DNA of 6,846 bases. Origin: Dehalococcoidia bacterium (GTDB lineage: Bacteria > Chloroflexota > Dehalococcoidia > GIF9 > AB-539-J10). The stretch's first letter is position 1, and the number at the start of each line of letters is the position of its first letter. Shown piece after piece: positions 1 to 5,598 of the stretch. The stretch lies in NCBI GenBank assembly GCA_030606765.1, contig JAUWFX010000102.1, positions 1 through 6,846 on the forward strand, read 5' to 3'. Under the pieces are notes generated by a model. The model did not search any database, was not told the origin of the DNA, and saw only the letters and a program-made list of their open reading frames with translations. A program made the translations under genes and the position numbers.

Positions 1-150
1 ATCGTAGGCCAGGCCAGTCTCATCGAGCCTGGCTGCTTCTAAACGAGCTACTACCTTGAAGCGGTGGCCATGTAGCTTTTCACACTTACCATGATAGTTC
101 GGGAGGTAATGGGCGGCATCAAAGTGCTCTTCCACAAATAGTTGATACAT
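1..150 (-). CDS. queD: 6-pyruvoyl-tetrahydropterin synthase / QueD family protein (N-terminal 50 residues, cut by window edge)
   Basis: Members of this family (COG0720) convert dihydroneopterin triphosphate to 6-carboxytetrahydropterin (QueD), 6-pyruvoyltetrahydropterin, or, in PTPS-III types, the folate intermediate 6-hydroxymethyldihydropterin. Translation from the ATG at 150 starts MYQLFVEEHFDAAHYL. It shows the expected zinc ligands His14 (AAH) and His27/His29 (HGH), and the catalytic Cys23. Cys23 is followed by Glu24, giving CEKLHGH. The LDETGLAYD stretch at residues 42-50 matches the family's 'LD..G...D' segment just before the window ends. An AGGAGG at 156-161 (minus strand) lies 5 nt upstream of the ATG and fixes the start. 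The gene lies downstream of folK and folP on the same strand, which suggests a pterin/folate role. Family assignment is firm. QueD versus folate (FolB-replacing) function is open and may be both. Confidence 0.9.
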   Translation of the reverse strand, partial: MYQLFVEEHFDAAHYLPNYHGKCEKLHGHRFKVVARLEAARLDETGLAYD

Positions 151-279
151 TAATGCCTCCTGTGTATATCGCATCCTAAATAATATCTAAAATTCAAGTT
201 CTAATCCGTTTAGTTCCTTTGGATTTTGGGCGTTTGATATTGTTTGGAGTTTAGGAATTGATATTTACCTTATCCCTTC

Positions 280-342
280 CTATTTCTTCTTTTCTTTGTC
301 CTGCTTGGGCTTTTTAACATTTTTTCTTCCCTTAGTTCCCAT
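280..342 (-). CDS. 20-residue lysine-rich small protein, unknown function
   Basis: A short ORF lies between folK and the PTPS gene on the same strand. It has a perfect AGGAGG (349-354, minus strand) 6 nt before its ATG and ends in TAG. The peptide begins MGTKGRKNVKKPKQ and continues almost entirely with K, D and E. About half of all residues are lysine or arginine, so it would be strongly basic and probably unstructured alone; nucleic-acid or ribosome binding is a guess. Its start lies about 50 nt after the folK stop, so it could be translated from the folP-folK transcript. I do not recognise a named family. The Shine-Dalgarno quality is the main reason to call it real. The remainder of the folK-PTPS gap (151-279) shows only the PTPS Shine-Dalgarno. 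Confidence 0.5.
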   Translation of the reverse strand: MGTKGRKNVKKPKQDKEKKK

Positions 343-390
343 TGGTAGCCTCCTGTTTTTGGTATTCTTTGCCATCCGTGGGTATTTATG

Positions 391-882
391 TCATTTCATA
401 TAATACCATTTTCGCACCCCCTTTTGTCCTTTCACATCGTTAGCTAGTTGGGCAATGCTCTTGCCCAGCTTGCGATGAACCAAGTCCGGGGCGATTTCAG
501 CTAATGGTATAAGAACGAAAGCACGGTCTTTTAAGCGGGGGTGCGGGATAGTTAGGTTATGGGTTTCCATAATCTCGTTGTCGTAGAAGAGGATATCTAT
601 ATCTATAGGGCGAGGTGAATTTATTTGCCCGCTGGGAACCCTGCCCATTCTGGTTTCAATTTCTTTAGCGAGGTGTAGAAGCTCCTCAGGAGGCAAATTG
701 GTGGTAATTCGGCAGACCAGGTTGAGGAACAATGGCTGCTCCTTGTAGCCTACTGGCTCAGTTTCATAAATGGATGAGACCTCGTCAAGATTTACTTTTA
801 GAGAAAGCAATGTTAAAGCCTGGCAGAGGTTTTCCTCCCGCTTTCCCAAGTTTGAGCCCAGACAAAGATAAACAATGGCCAA
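391..882 (-). CDS. folK: 2-amino-4-hydroxy-6-hydroxymethyldihydropteridine pyrophosphokinase (HPPK)
   Basis: HPPK transfers pyrophosphate from ATP to 6-hydroxymethyl-7,8-dihydropterin, the cytoplasmic step before dihydropteroate synthase in folate synthesis. The 163-residue protein has the usual length. It shows YLCLGSNLG at 5-13, the SSIYETEPVG loop at 36-45, an FLN at 52-54, the PRPIDIDIL block at 90-98 with the two magnesium-binding aspartates Asp94 and Asp96, and IPHPRL..R.FVL.PL at 112-127. The start codon is TTG (880-882). An in-frame TAA sits immediately upstream and no earlier codon is possible, while the conserved domain starts at residue 4. No strong Shine-Dalgarno precedes it; a GAGAGG inside the end of folP is rather far away. 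The folP stop is only 5 nt upstream, so translational coupling is likely. A tryptophan common in the substrate loop of other HPPKs is replaced by Asn88. Confidence 0.95.
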   Translation of the reverse strand: MAIVYLCLGSNLGKREENLCQALTLLSLKVNLDEVSSIYETEPVGYKEQPLFLNLVCRITTNLPPEELLHLAKEIETRMGRVPSGQINSPRPIDIDILFYDNEIMETHNLTIPHPRLKDRAFVLIPLAEIAPDLVHRKLGKSIAQLANDVKGQKGVRKWYYMK

Positions 883-887
883 TTAGC

Positions 888-1766
888 TTACACGCCTCTC
901 ACAAGAGCATCGCTCATCTTGCAAACGCGTGCCATCTCCTTGACATCGTGTACCCGAACAATATCAGCGCCCTTGACGATGCCGATGGCTATGGTGGCTG
1001 ACGTTCCTTCCAGCCGCTGGTCGCCGGGTGGAACGAATGCCACTTCATTCAACCTTTGTTCAGGAGTTAAATCGAGCACCCAGCCTATAAAAGACTTGCG
1101 TGAGCTACCCAGAAGGATAGGCCTGTTCAGCGCCTTAAGTTCTTCCAGGCGTTGCAAAACTTCCAGATTTTGCTCCTGTGTCTTACCAAAACCTATGCCT
1201 GGGTCGATGATGATATTCTCCCGGGGCACTCCTGCGTCTAACGCTTGCTCTATGGCTCTTTTCAAATCGGAAATAACCGCGGAGACGATGTCGTGGCACG
1301 AAGAGCCACGCTGATTGCTCATTAAAACAATTGGCACACCTTTTTGGGCCGCTAACTCGGCCAGCCCGGGCTCCTTCTTCAGTCCCCAGATGTCGTTTAT
1401 CATGTTAGCTCCGGCATTTAAAGCCTGACGGGCTACCTCGAGTTTATAGGTATCCACACTCAGGGGCATCAATATCTTGTGGGCCAGCTTTTCCACAACA
1501 GGAATCACCCGCCGCAATTCTTCATCGGTTGAAAGCGGAGTTGAGCCAGGATGTGTGGATTCACCGCCGATGTCAATTATATCTGCTCCTTCGGAGGCTA
1601 ATCGTTCTGCCCTGGCTACGGCTTCTTCAGCATCTGCCAGTCCATCGCCGGAGAAGGAATCCGGGGAAACATTGATCACGCCCATGACATAAGTTCGCTG
1701 GCCCCAGTAAAAGACGCTGCTGCCGCATCGGGTGGAACCAAGCTTGCTTGGTTTGTAATCAGACAT
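888..1766 (-). CDS. folP: dihydropteroate synthase (DHPS)
   Basis: DHPS condenses 6-hydroxymethyldihydropterin pyrophosphate with p-aminobenzoate to give dihydropteroate; it is the sulfonamide target. The 292-residue TIM-barrel protein shows the family motifs in order: MGVINVSPDSFSGDG (28-42), DIIDIGGESTHPGS (62-75), LSVDT (102-106), INDIWG (123-128), IDPGIGFGKT (187-196), LGSSRKSFIG (219-228, Lys224) and the C-terminal RVHD (271-274). The usual STRPG loop reads STHPG here, with His72 in place of the pyrophosphate-loop arginine, and the usual MHM segment reads LMSNQRG. The first 25 residues or so precede the conserved barrel. The ATG at 1766 has no Shine-Dalgarno but lies 7 nt after a perfect TATAAT, which suggests a leaderless mRNA. 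folK follows after 5 nt. Confidence 0.96.
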   Translation of the reverse strand: MSDYKPSKLGSTRCGSSVFYWGQRTYVMGVINVSPDSFSGDGLADAEEAVARAERLASEGADIIDIGGESTHPGSTPLSTDEELRRVIPVVEKLAHKILMPLSVDTYKLEVARQALNAGANMINDIWGLKKEPGLAELAAQKGVPIVLMSNQRGSSCHDIVSAVISDLKRAIEQALDAGVPRENIIIDPGIGFGKTQEQNLEVLQRLEELKALNRPILLGSSRKSFIGWVLDLTPEQRLNEVAFVPPGDQRLEGTSATIAIGIVKGADIVRVHDVKEMARVCKMSDALVRGV

Positions 1767-1773
1767 GTTATTG

Positions 1774-1779
1774 ATTATA
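1774..1779 (-). promoter_or_regulatory. -10 box of a probable leaderless folP promoter
   Basis: A perfect TATAAT on the minus strand ends 7 nt before the folP ATG. The expected transcription start would therefore fall on or next to the start codon. Upstream folP sequence has no purine-rich Shine-Dalgarno, in agreement with leaderless translation. No good -35 hexamer is visible at 16-18 nt spacing, so the box stands alone. It would drive folP-folK and possibly the small ORF and PTPS gene. Confidence 0.5.
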
Positions 1780-1822
1780 GCAGAGGAGGCGATTAAAATA
1801 GTAAGGCAATAAGCAGTAAAAA

Positions 1823-1828
1823 TATAAT
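1823..1828 (+). promoter_or_regulatory. -10 box candidate for the aconitase-type operon
   Basis: A perfect TATAAT on the plus strand lies 22 nt upstream of the large-subunit ATG at 1851, in the 84-bp divergent gap between folP and this operon. It would give a leader of roughly 15-17 nt. No convincing -35 hexamer is present, and the surrounding sequence is A+T-rich, so chance occurrence is possible. The ATG also lacks a clear Shine-Dalgarno. Confidence 0.4.
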
Positions 1829-1850
1829 ACCCATAATCGCGTAATCTTAA

Positions 1851-3104
1851 ATGGGCAAGACATTAGCTGAGAAGATTCTAAGCCTTAAATCGCATGGCGA
1901 GGCCGAAGCTGGGGACGTCGTGATTGCTGATGTGGACTTGGCTTTTGTCCAGGATACTACTGGACCCCTGGCCATAAGGCAGTTTAAGGAAAGCGGTTTT
2001 GAAGCTCTGGCCAAGCCGCAACAAACAATAATATTTCTGGACCATGCTGCTCCTAGTCCCGCTCGGCAGCTTTCTAATGACCATATCCTTCTGCGCCGCT
2101 TCGCTGAGGAAACAGGCTGTCGCATCTACGAAGTAGGCGAAGGTATATGCCACCAGTTGGTAGCGGAGCGATTTGCTAACCCGGGAGACGTTATCCTCGG
2201 CGCGGATTCTCATACTGTTACCGCTGGAGCTTTAGGAGCTTTTGCCACTGGCATGGGTTCCAGCGATGTTGCCGTAGCCATAGCTCTGGGTAAAACCTGG
2301 TTTCGGGTGCCGGAAAGTTTTCTCATCGAGCTCAATGGCGTCTTCCCTCGGGGAGTTTATGCCAAGGACTTAATTCTGTATCTCATTGGCCAGATTGGCG
2401 TTGATGGTGCTAATTACAAGGCTTTGGAATTTGGTGGCAAGGCCTTAGCTAAGATGACTATGTCGCAGCGTCTCACTATCGCCAATATGGCTGTGGAAGC
2501 CGGGGCCAAGGTTGGCCTGTTTCCCGCTGATAAAATCACCCGGGACTTCCTCACGGAATATGGACGGGGCGGCAATTACAAGCAGCTATATCCCGATGCT
2601 GAGGCAAATTACGAACGGGTCATACCTGTGAATCTTGACCAGCTTGAGCCGATGCTCTCGCTTCCCCACGCTGTGGATAACGTCCGCCCCGTGGCTCAAG
2701 TAAAAGGGGTCAAAATCCAGCAGGCATTTATTGGCACCTGTACTAACGGACGTCTGGAAGATTTATCTATGGCTGCCGGGATTCTTAAGGGCAAGAAGAG
2801 GCATCCCGGTACTAGATTGCTCATAGCGCCAGCCTCGAGGCAGGTGCTCATTCGAGCCATAGAAAAAGGCTATATCCGGAGCCTGATTGAAGCTGGAGCA
2901 GCTATTCTACCGCCGGGTTGTGCTGCCTGCCTCGGTCTCCACCAGGGAGTACTGGGAGATGGCGAGGTTTGTCTTTCCACCGCCAATCGTAATTTCAAGG
3001 GAAGAATGGGCAACCCCGAGGCTATGATATACCTGGCTAGCCCGGCAACTGCCGCCGCCTCAGCCATAAGGGGCGAGATTACTGACCCCAGGGACATTAT
3101 GTAA
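1851..3104 (+). CDS. leuC: aconitase/3-isopropylmalate dehydratase family, large subunit (probable aconitase)
   Basis: Catalytic [4Fe-4S] subunit of a two-subunit hydro-lyase of the LeuC/HacA family (archaeal-type IPMI and homoaconitase group). The 417-residue length fits that group; classical bacterial LeuC is longer, about 465. Visible features are GADSHTVTAGALGAFATGMG (117-136), the three cluster-ligand cysteines Cys297 (GTCTNGR), Cys357 and Cys360 (PPGCAACLGLHQG), and the active-site block TANRNFKGRMG (377-387). An in-frame TAA directly precedes the ATG at 1851, so the start is fixed; no strong Shine-Dalgarno is seen. The stop overlaps the small-subunit start by one base (TAATG), which argues for coupled synthesis of a complex. 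Because the next gene is an isocitrate dehydrogenase, I infer citrate/isocitrate isomerisation. Isopropylmalate or homoaconitate cannot be excluded from this subunit alone. The symbol denotes the family, not a proven leucine role. Confidence 0.9.
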   Translation: MGKTLAEKILSLKSHGEAEAGDVVIADVDLAFVQDTTGPLAIRQFKESGFEALAKPQQTIIFLDHAAPSPARQLSNDHILLRRFAEETGCRIYEVGEGICHQLVAERFANPGDVILGADSHTVTAGALGAFATGMGSSDVAVAIALGKTWFRVPESFLIELNGVFPRGVYAKDLILYLIGQIGVDGANYKALEFGGKALAKMTMSQRLTIANMAVEAGAKVGLFPADKITRDFLTEYGRGGNYKQLYPDAEANYERVIPVNLDQLEPMLSLPHAVDNVRPVAQVKGVKIQQAFIGTCTNGRLEDLSMAAGILKGKKRHPGTRLLIAPASRQVLIRAIEKGYIRSLIEAGAAILPPGCAACLGLHQGVLGDGEVCLSTANRNFKGRMGNPEAMIYLASPATAAASAIRGEITDPRDIM

Positions 3105-3610
3105 TGACTGATTTAGTGCTCAAGGGTAAAGCCATTAAACTGGGCGATAATATCTCCACTGATGATATTATTCCCGGCAGGTTTGCCCATCTGAGGAGCG
3201 ACTTGCCTGAACTCGCCAAGCATGTCCTGGAGGATACTATGCCTGAATTCGCCTCAATGGTAAAGCCGGGTGATTTTCTCGTTGCGGGAAAAAATTTTGG
3301 TTTGGGTTCCAGTCGGGAACATGCTCCGGTAGTAATCAAAATGTCGGGGGTAGGCGCTATTTTAGCCAAATCGGGAGCACGCATCTTTTTTCGGAACGCC
3401 ATAAACCAGGGTTTGCCTGTCCTGCTTTGCGATACCGATAAAATCGGCGACGGCGATAAGCTGGAGATAAATTTGGCAGGTGGTATGGTTGCTAATTTGA
3501 CTTCTGGTATTACATTAAGCTGTAGCAAGATGCCACCGATAATGTTCGCCATCCTTAAAGAGGGAGGGCTTATCCCTTATATACAAAAGCATAAAGACTT
3601 CAAGCTATAA
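3104..3610 (+). CDS. leuD: aconitase/3-isopropylmalate dehydratase family, small subunit
   Basis: Swivel-domain subunit that closes over the iron-sulfur site of the large subunit and sets substrate choice. The 168 residues match the short LeuD/HacB type. GDNISTDDIIPGRF (14-27) begins the domain, and GKNFGLGSSREHAP (62-75) carries the Ser-Ser-Arg active-site loop. The substrate-recognition loop reads H29-L30-R31-S32. This resembles the YLRT loop I recall for homoaconitases, whose arginine contacts an extra carboxylate, rather than the hydrophobic loop of true isopropylmalate isomerases. That supports a tricarboxylate substrate. The ATG overlaps the large-subunit stop by one base. A 73-nt gap with a repeat element separates it from the dehydrogenase gene, which probably belongs to the same operon. 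Confidence 0.9.
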   Translation: MTDLVLKGKAIKLGDNISTDDIIPGRFAHLRSDLPELAKHVLEDTMPEFASMVKPGDFLVAGKNFGLGSSREHAPVVIKMSGVGAILAKSGARIFFRNAINQGLPVLLCDTDKIGDGDKLEINLAGGMVANLTSGITLSCSKMPPIMFAILKEGGLIPYIQKHKDFKL

Positions 3611-3628
3611 GGCATAACCATCCTGATT

Positions 3629-3655
3629 GTCATTCTGAGCATAGCGAAGAATCTC
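3629..3655 (+). repeat. REP-like intergenic element with inverted ends
   Basis: The 27-bp segment runs GTCATTCTGAGC, then ATAGCGAAGAATCTC. It contains an ATTCT (3632-3636) and AGAAT (3648-3652) inverted pair around an 11-nt core. I recognise the pattern from memory as a common dispersed intergenic sequence in many bacterial genomes, including Dehalococcoidia. Only one copy is in this window. A small CTCT/AGAG hairpin with a TTTT loop follows directly (3653-3664). Confidence 0.5.
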
Positions 3656-3683
3656 TTTTTAGAGTTGTGTTACGATATAAGAG

Positions 3684-4760
3684 ATGCAGCATAGAGTAAC
3701 TTTTATCCCCGGTGATGGCATAGGGCCTGAAGTGGCTGAGGCGACACGGCGGGTGCTGGAAGCTACGGGGGTCAAGTTCCAGTGGGACATTGTTATCGTA
3801 GGCAGCCAGGCTCAGGATAAGTTTGGCACACCTCTTCCTGATCAGGCCCTCCAGTCCATAAGGAAAAACAAGGTCGCCCTCAAGGGACCGGTAACCACAC
3901 CCATAGGCACTGGCTTCAGGAGCGTCAACGTCGCCTTGAGGCAGACGTTAGACCTTTATGCCTGTCTCCGTCCCTATAAGGTTTACCCCGGTATAAACAC
4001 GCCGTTCAAAGACGTGGATATAGTGGTTGTCAGGGAGAATACCGAAGACCTCTATGCCGGTATCGAGTTTGCCAAAGGTGATTCAGGAACCAAGCAGTTG
4101 CTGGAGTTCGTCTTTGGTGCTACTGGGAAAGAGATAAGAAAAGATTCCGCTGTAAGCTTGAAGGTTATATCTCAAACAGCCAGCCGGCGAATTGTCAAAT
4201 TTGCCTTTGAATATGCCCGGCAGAACGACAGAAAAAAGGTGACCGCGGTTCACAAGGCTAACATACTCAAATTCTCCGACGGACTTTTCCTGGATACTGC
4301 TCGCGAAGTTGCCAAAGAGTATAACGACATAGAATTTGGTGACATTCTGGTGGATGCAACCTGCATGGAACTGGTCAGGAAACCTCAGATGTTTGACGTC
4401 CTCGTGCTGCCCAATTTGTACGGCGACATAATTTCGGACCTCTGTGCTGGGCTGGTCGGCAGCATGGGCGTAGCGCCTGGAGCCAACATCGGGGATGAGG
4501 TAGCTATCTTTGAACCTACCCACGGAAGTGCCCCCAAATACGCCGGGCAAAATAAGGCCAATCCTATGGCTACGATGCTCTCCGGGGTGATGATGCTGCG
4601 TTATCTCGGAGAAAACGATAGCGCCGATAAATTGGAAAGCGCTATAGCTGAGGTCATAGCCGAAGGCAAGGATGTCACCTATGATTTGAAGCTTGACCCC
4701 GCCACAGCGGTAGGCACCAGCCAGGTAGCCGACGCTGTAATAGAGAAACTAAAGCGTTAA
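3684..4760 (+). CDS. icd: isocitrate dehydrogenase (isocitrate/isopropylmalate dehydrogenase family)
   Basis: Oxidatively decarboxylates isocitrate to 2-oxoglutarate, using the product of the upstream hydratase. The 358-residue protein is of the short beta-decarboxylating dehydrogenase type (E. coli Icd is 416). It opens with IPGDGIGPEV (8-17). Substrate residues are Ser80, Asn82 and Arg86 (GFRSVNVALR), Arg96 (LRP), Arg117, Tyr124 (TEDLYAGIE) and Lys191 (HKANILK). Metal ligands are Asp224, Asp248 and Asp252. The SxNxxLR loop is typical of isocitrate dehydrogenases; isopropylmalate and homoisocitrate enzymes differ there. The cofactor loop reads HGSAPKYAG (280-288) with Lys285 and Tyr286, as in NADP enzymes, but other cofactor positions are mixed. 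The ATG at 3684 has only a weak purine stretch upstream. The gene ends about 70 nt before the first attC-like site. Confidence 0.92.
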   Translation: MQHRVTFIPGDGIGPEVAEATRRVLEATGVKFQWDIVIVGSQAQDKFGTPLPDQALQSIRKNKVALKGPVTTPIGTGFRSVNVALRQTLDLYACLRPYKVYPGINTPFKDVDIVVVRENTEDLYAGIEFAKGDSGTKQLLEFVFGATGKEIRKDSAVSLKVISQTASRRIVKFAFEYARQNDRKKVTAVHKANILKFSDGLFLDTAREVAKEYNDIEFGDILVDATCMELVRKPQMFDVLVLPNLYGDIISDLCAGLVGSMGVAPGANIGDEVAIFEPTHGSAPKYAGQNKANPMATMLSGVMMLRYLGENDSADKLESAIAEVIAEGKDVTYDLKLDPATAVGTSQVADAVIEKLKR

Positions 4761-4795
4761 TCTGAACCCGGCGATTACAAAAACTCTTTATAATT

Positions 4796-4818
4796 CTCCC
4801 TCCCTTGGCGGGGGTGTG
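4796..4818 (+). other. GC-rich hairpin behind icd
   Basis: CTCCC (4800-4804) can pair with GGGGG (4810-4814) around a 5-nt loop, including one T.G wobble, with partial pairing outside. No T-run follows, so it is not a standard intrinsic terminator, though it may be a decayed one or part of a dispersed C/G-rich repeat. It occupies the short gap between icd and the cassette region. Confidence 0.25.
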
Positions 4819-4830
4819 GTAGGAACACTA

Positions 4831-4890
4831 TCGTAGCGGCAGGTGAATCAGATTAGGCTAACGTTGAGTTTGTACATATCGCTGTTGGGC
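4831..4890 (+). repeat. attC-like site 1
   Basis: The 60-bp element starts TCGTAGC and ends CGCTGTTGGGC, the last seven bases fitting GTTRRRY. It matches site 3 at 45 of 60 positions without a gap, and the similarity stops at the element borders. Its inner arms can pair like those of site 3 through several G.T wobbles with one unpaired G. The 5' core deviates from the RYYYAAC consensus. It marks the left boundary of the array. Confidence 0.55.
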
Positions 4891-4918
4891 GACATTGAAG
4901 AATTAGGGAGGAATTAAA

Positions 4919-5446
4919 ATGGAGAAAAGGGTTTTAAGAATATTTCAAAGGGAAATTGAGAGACAATGTAAATTCGCAATTATTGCTAGAGAGCAAATAG
5001 AAGCAGGATTACTAAATAGTGATTTAGACATAGTATGGTATGCGATACAGAATTTTTTAGTAGCTGTAGGTAACATGTCCAAAATTTTTTGGCCAATAAA
5101 TCAAAAATATGAAAACAGAGGTAAAGAGTTAAGAAGCAGCCTAGGTATTAAAGGTAATTCCCCTATACAACCAAGGAACTTCAGAAATCATTTTGAACAT
5201 TTTGATGAGAGATTAGAGGAGTGGGCAACATCTTCTAAAAGACACAATTTCATTGATTCAAATATAGGTCTCGTTAGTAAGATGGTTGGAATAATAGACC
5301 AAGAAGATTGCCTTCGTAATTTTGATCCTACAAGTGGGATACTTACTTTTAGAGGAGATAAATATGAGCTAAAACCGATAATAGAGGCTATTGATGAGCT
5401 TTATCCGAAAGTTTCAACTGAAGCGAATAAACCATGGCGGGAGTGA
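4919..5446 (+). CDS. cassette A: HEPN-like protein of unknown function
   Basis: A 175-residue, probably all-helical, cytoplasmic protein; no signal peptide or membrane segment is seen. I do not recognise a named family. A motif at 89-94, RNHFEH, fits the Rx4H signature (Arg-Asn, then His) of HEPN ribonuclease domains and is followed by FDERLEEW. Upstream helices are rich in charged residues around YAIQNFLVAVGNMSKIFWP (41-59). HEPN proteins are common toxins or RNA-cleaving defence effectors, but a single short motif is weak proof. A good AGGGAGG (4905-4911) lies 7 nt before the ATG. The coding sequence is A+T-rich with many AGA, ATA and TTA codons, unlike the leuCD-icd genes. It is alone between attC-like sites 1 and 2, as expected for an integron cassette, and no antitoxin partner is seen. 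Confidence 0.75.
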   Translation: MEKRVLRIFQREIERQCKFAIIAREQIEAGLLNSDLDIVWYAIQNFLVAVGNMSKIFWPINQKYENRGKELRSSLGIKGNSPIQPRNFRNHFEHFDERLEEWATSSKRHNFIDSNIGLVSKMVGIIDQEDCLRNFDPTSGILTFRGDKYELKPIIEAIDELYPKVSTEANKPWRE

Positions 5447-5458
5447 TGTCTCGCCTTA

Positions 5459-5538
5459 GCCTAACAGCGGATAAAAGGAAAATTTTTAATTTCCTCAAAT
5501 TGCCTTCGGCAACTTCAGATAAACTCAAACCGTTATGC
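5459..5538 (+). repeat. attC-like site 2
   Basis: The 80-bp element begins with a consensus 5' core GCCTAAC followed by AGCGG and ends with GTTATGC. Inside are two hairpins: an AGGAAA/TTTCCT stem (about 5476-5495) and a TTGCC-TTC-GGCAA stem (5500-5512). The 5' core pairs with the start of cassette A (GTTGGGC), and the 3' core is the predicted partner of site 3. The inner arms next to the cores do not pair well, so this site is atypical. The T at position 5 of GTTATGC also deviates from GTTRRRY. Confidence 0.5.
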
Positions 5539-5598
5539 GAAAGCCTGAACTACTTAAACAGGGCCAGAAGTTTTAGGCTGCAGATAGAGGTATGAATA

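Noticed and set aside
732..1692. Open frames on the plus strand opposite folK and folP
   Set aside because: They lie entirely antisense to two well-recognised genes, have no family resemblance and no convincing ribosome binding sites.
1783..1789. GAGGAGG Shine-Dalgarno-like sequence on the plus strand upstream of the hydratase gene
   Set aside because: No ATG, GTG or TTG follows at a usable distance, and an in-frame stop directly precedes the real start at 1851, so it cannot serve that gene.
1851..3610. A plain leucine-biosynthesis reading (leuCD with leuB)
   Set aside because: The downstream dehydrogenase has the isocitrate-type SxNxxLR loop and the small subunit has a tricarboxylate-type HLRS loop; no other leucine gene is present.
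4761..4918. An attI site with an adjacent integrase
   Set aside because: The 60-bp element matches site 3, so it is of attC type, and the genes to the left are housekeeping; no integrase fragment is visible on either strand.
5592..5598. ATG at 5592 as an alternative start for the acetyltransferase
   Set aside because: It is 7 nt upstream and therefore in a different frame; the ATG at 5599 has properly spaced AGAGGT.
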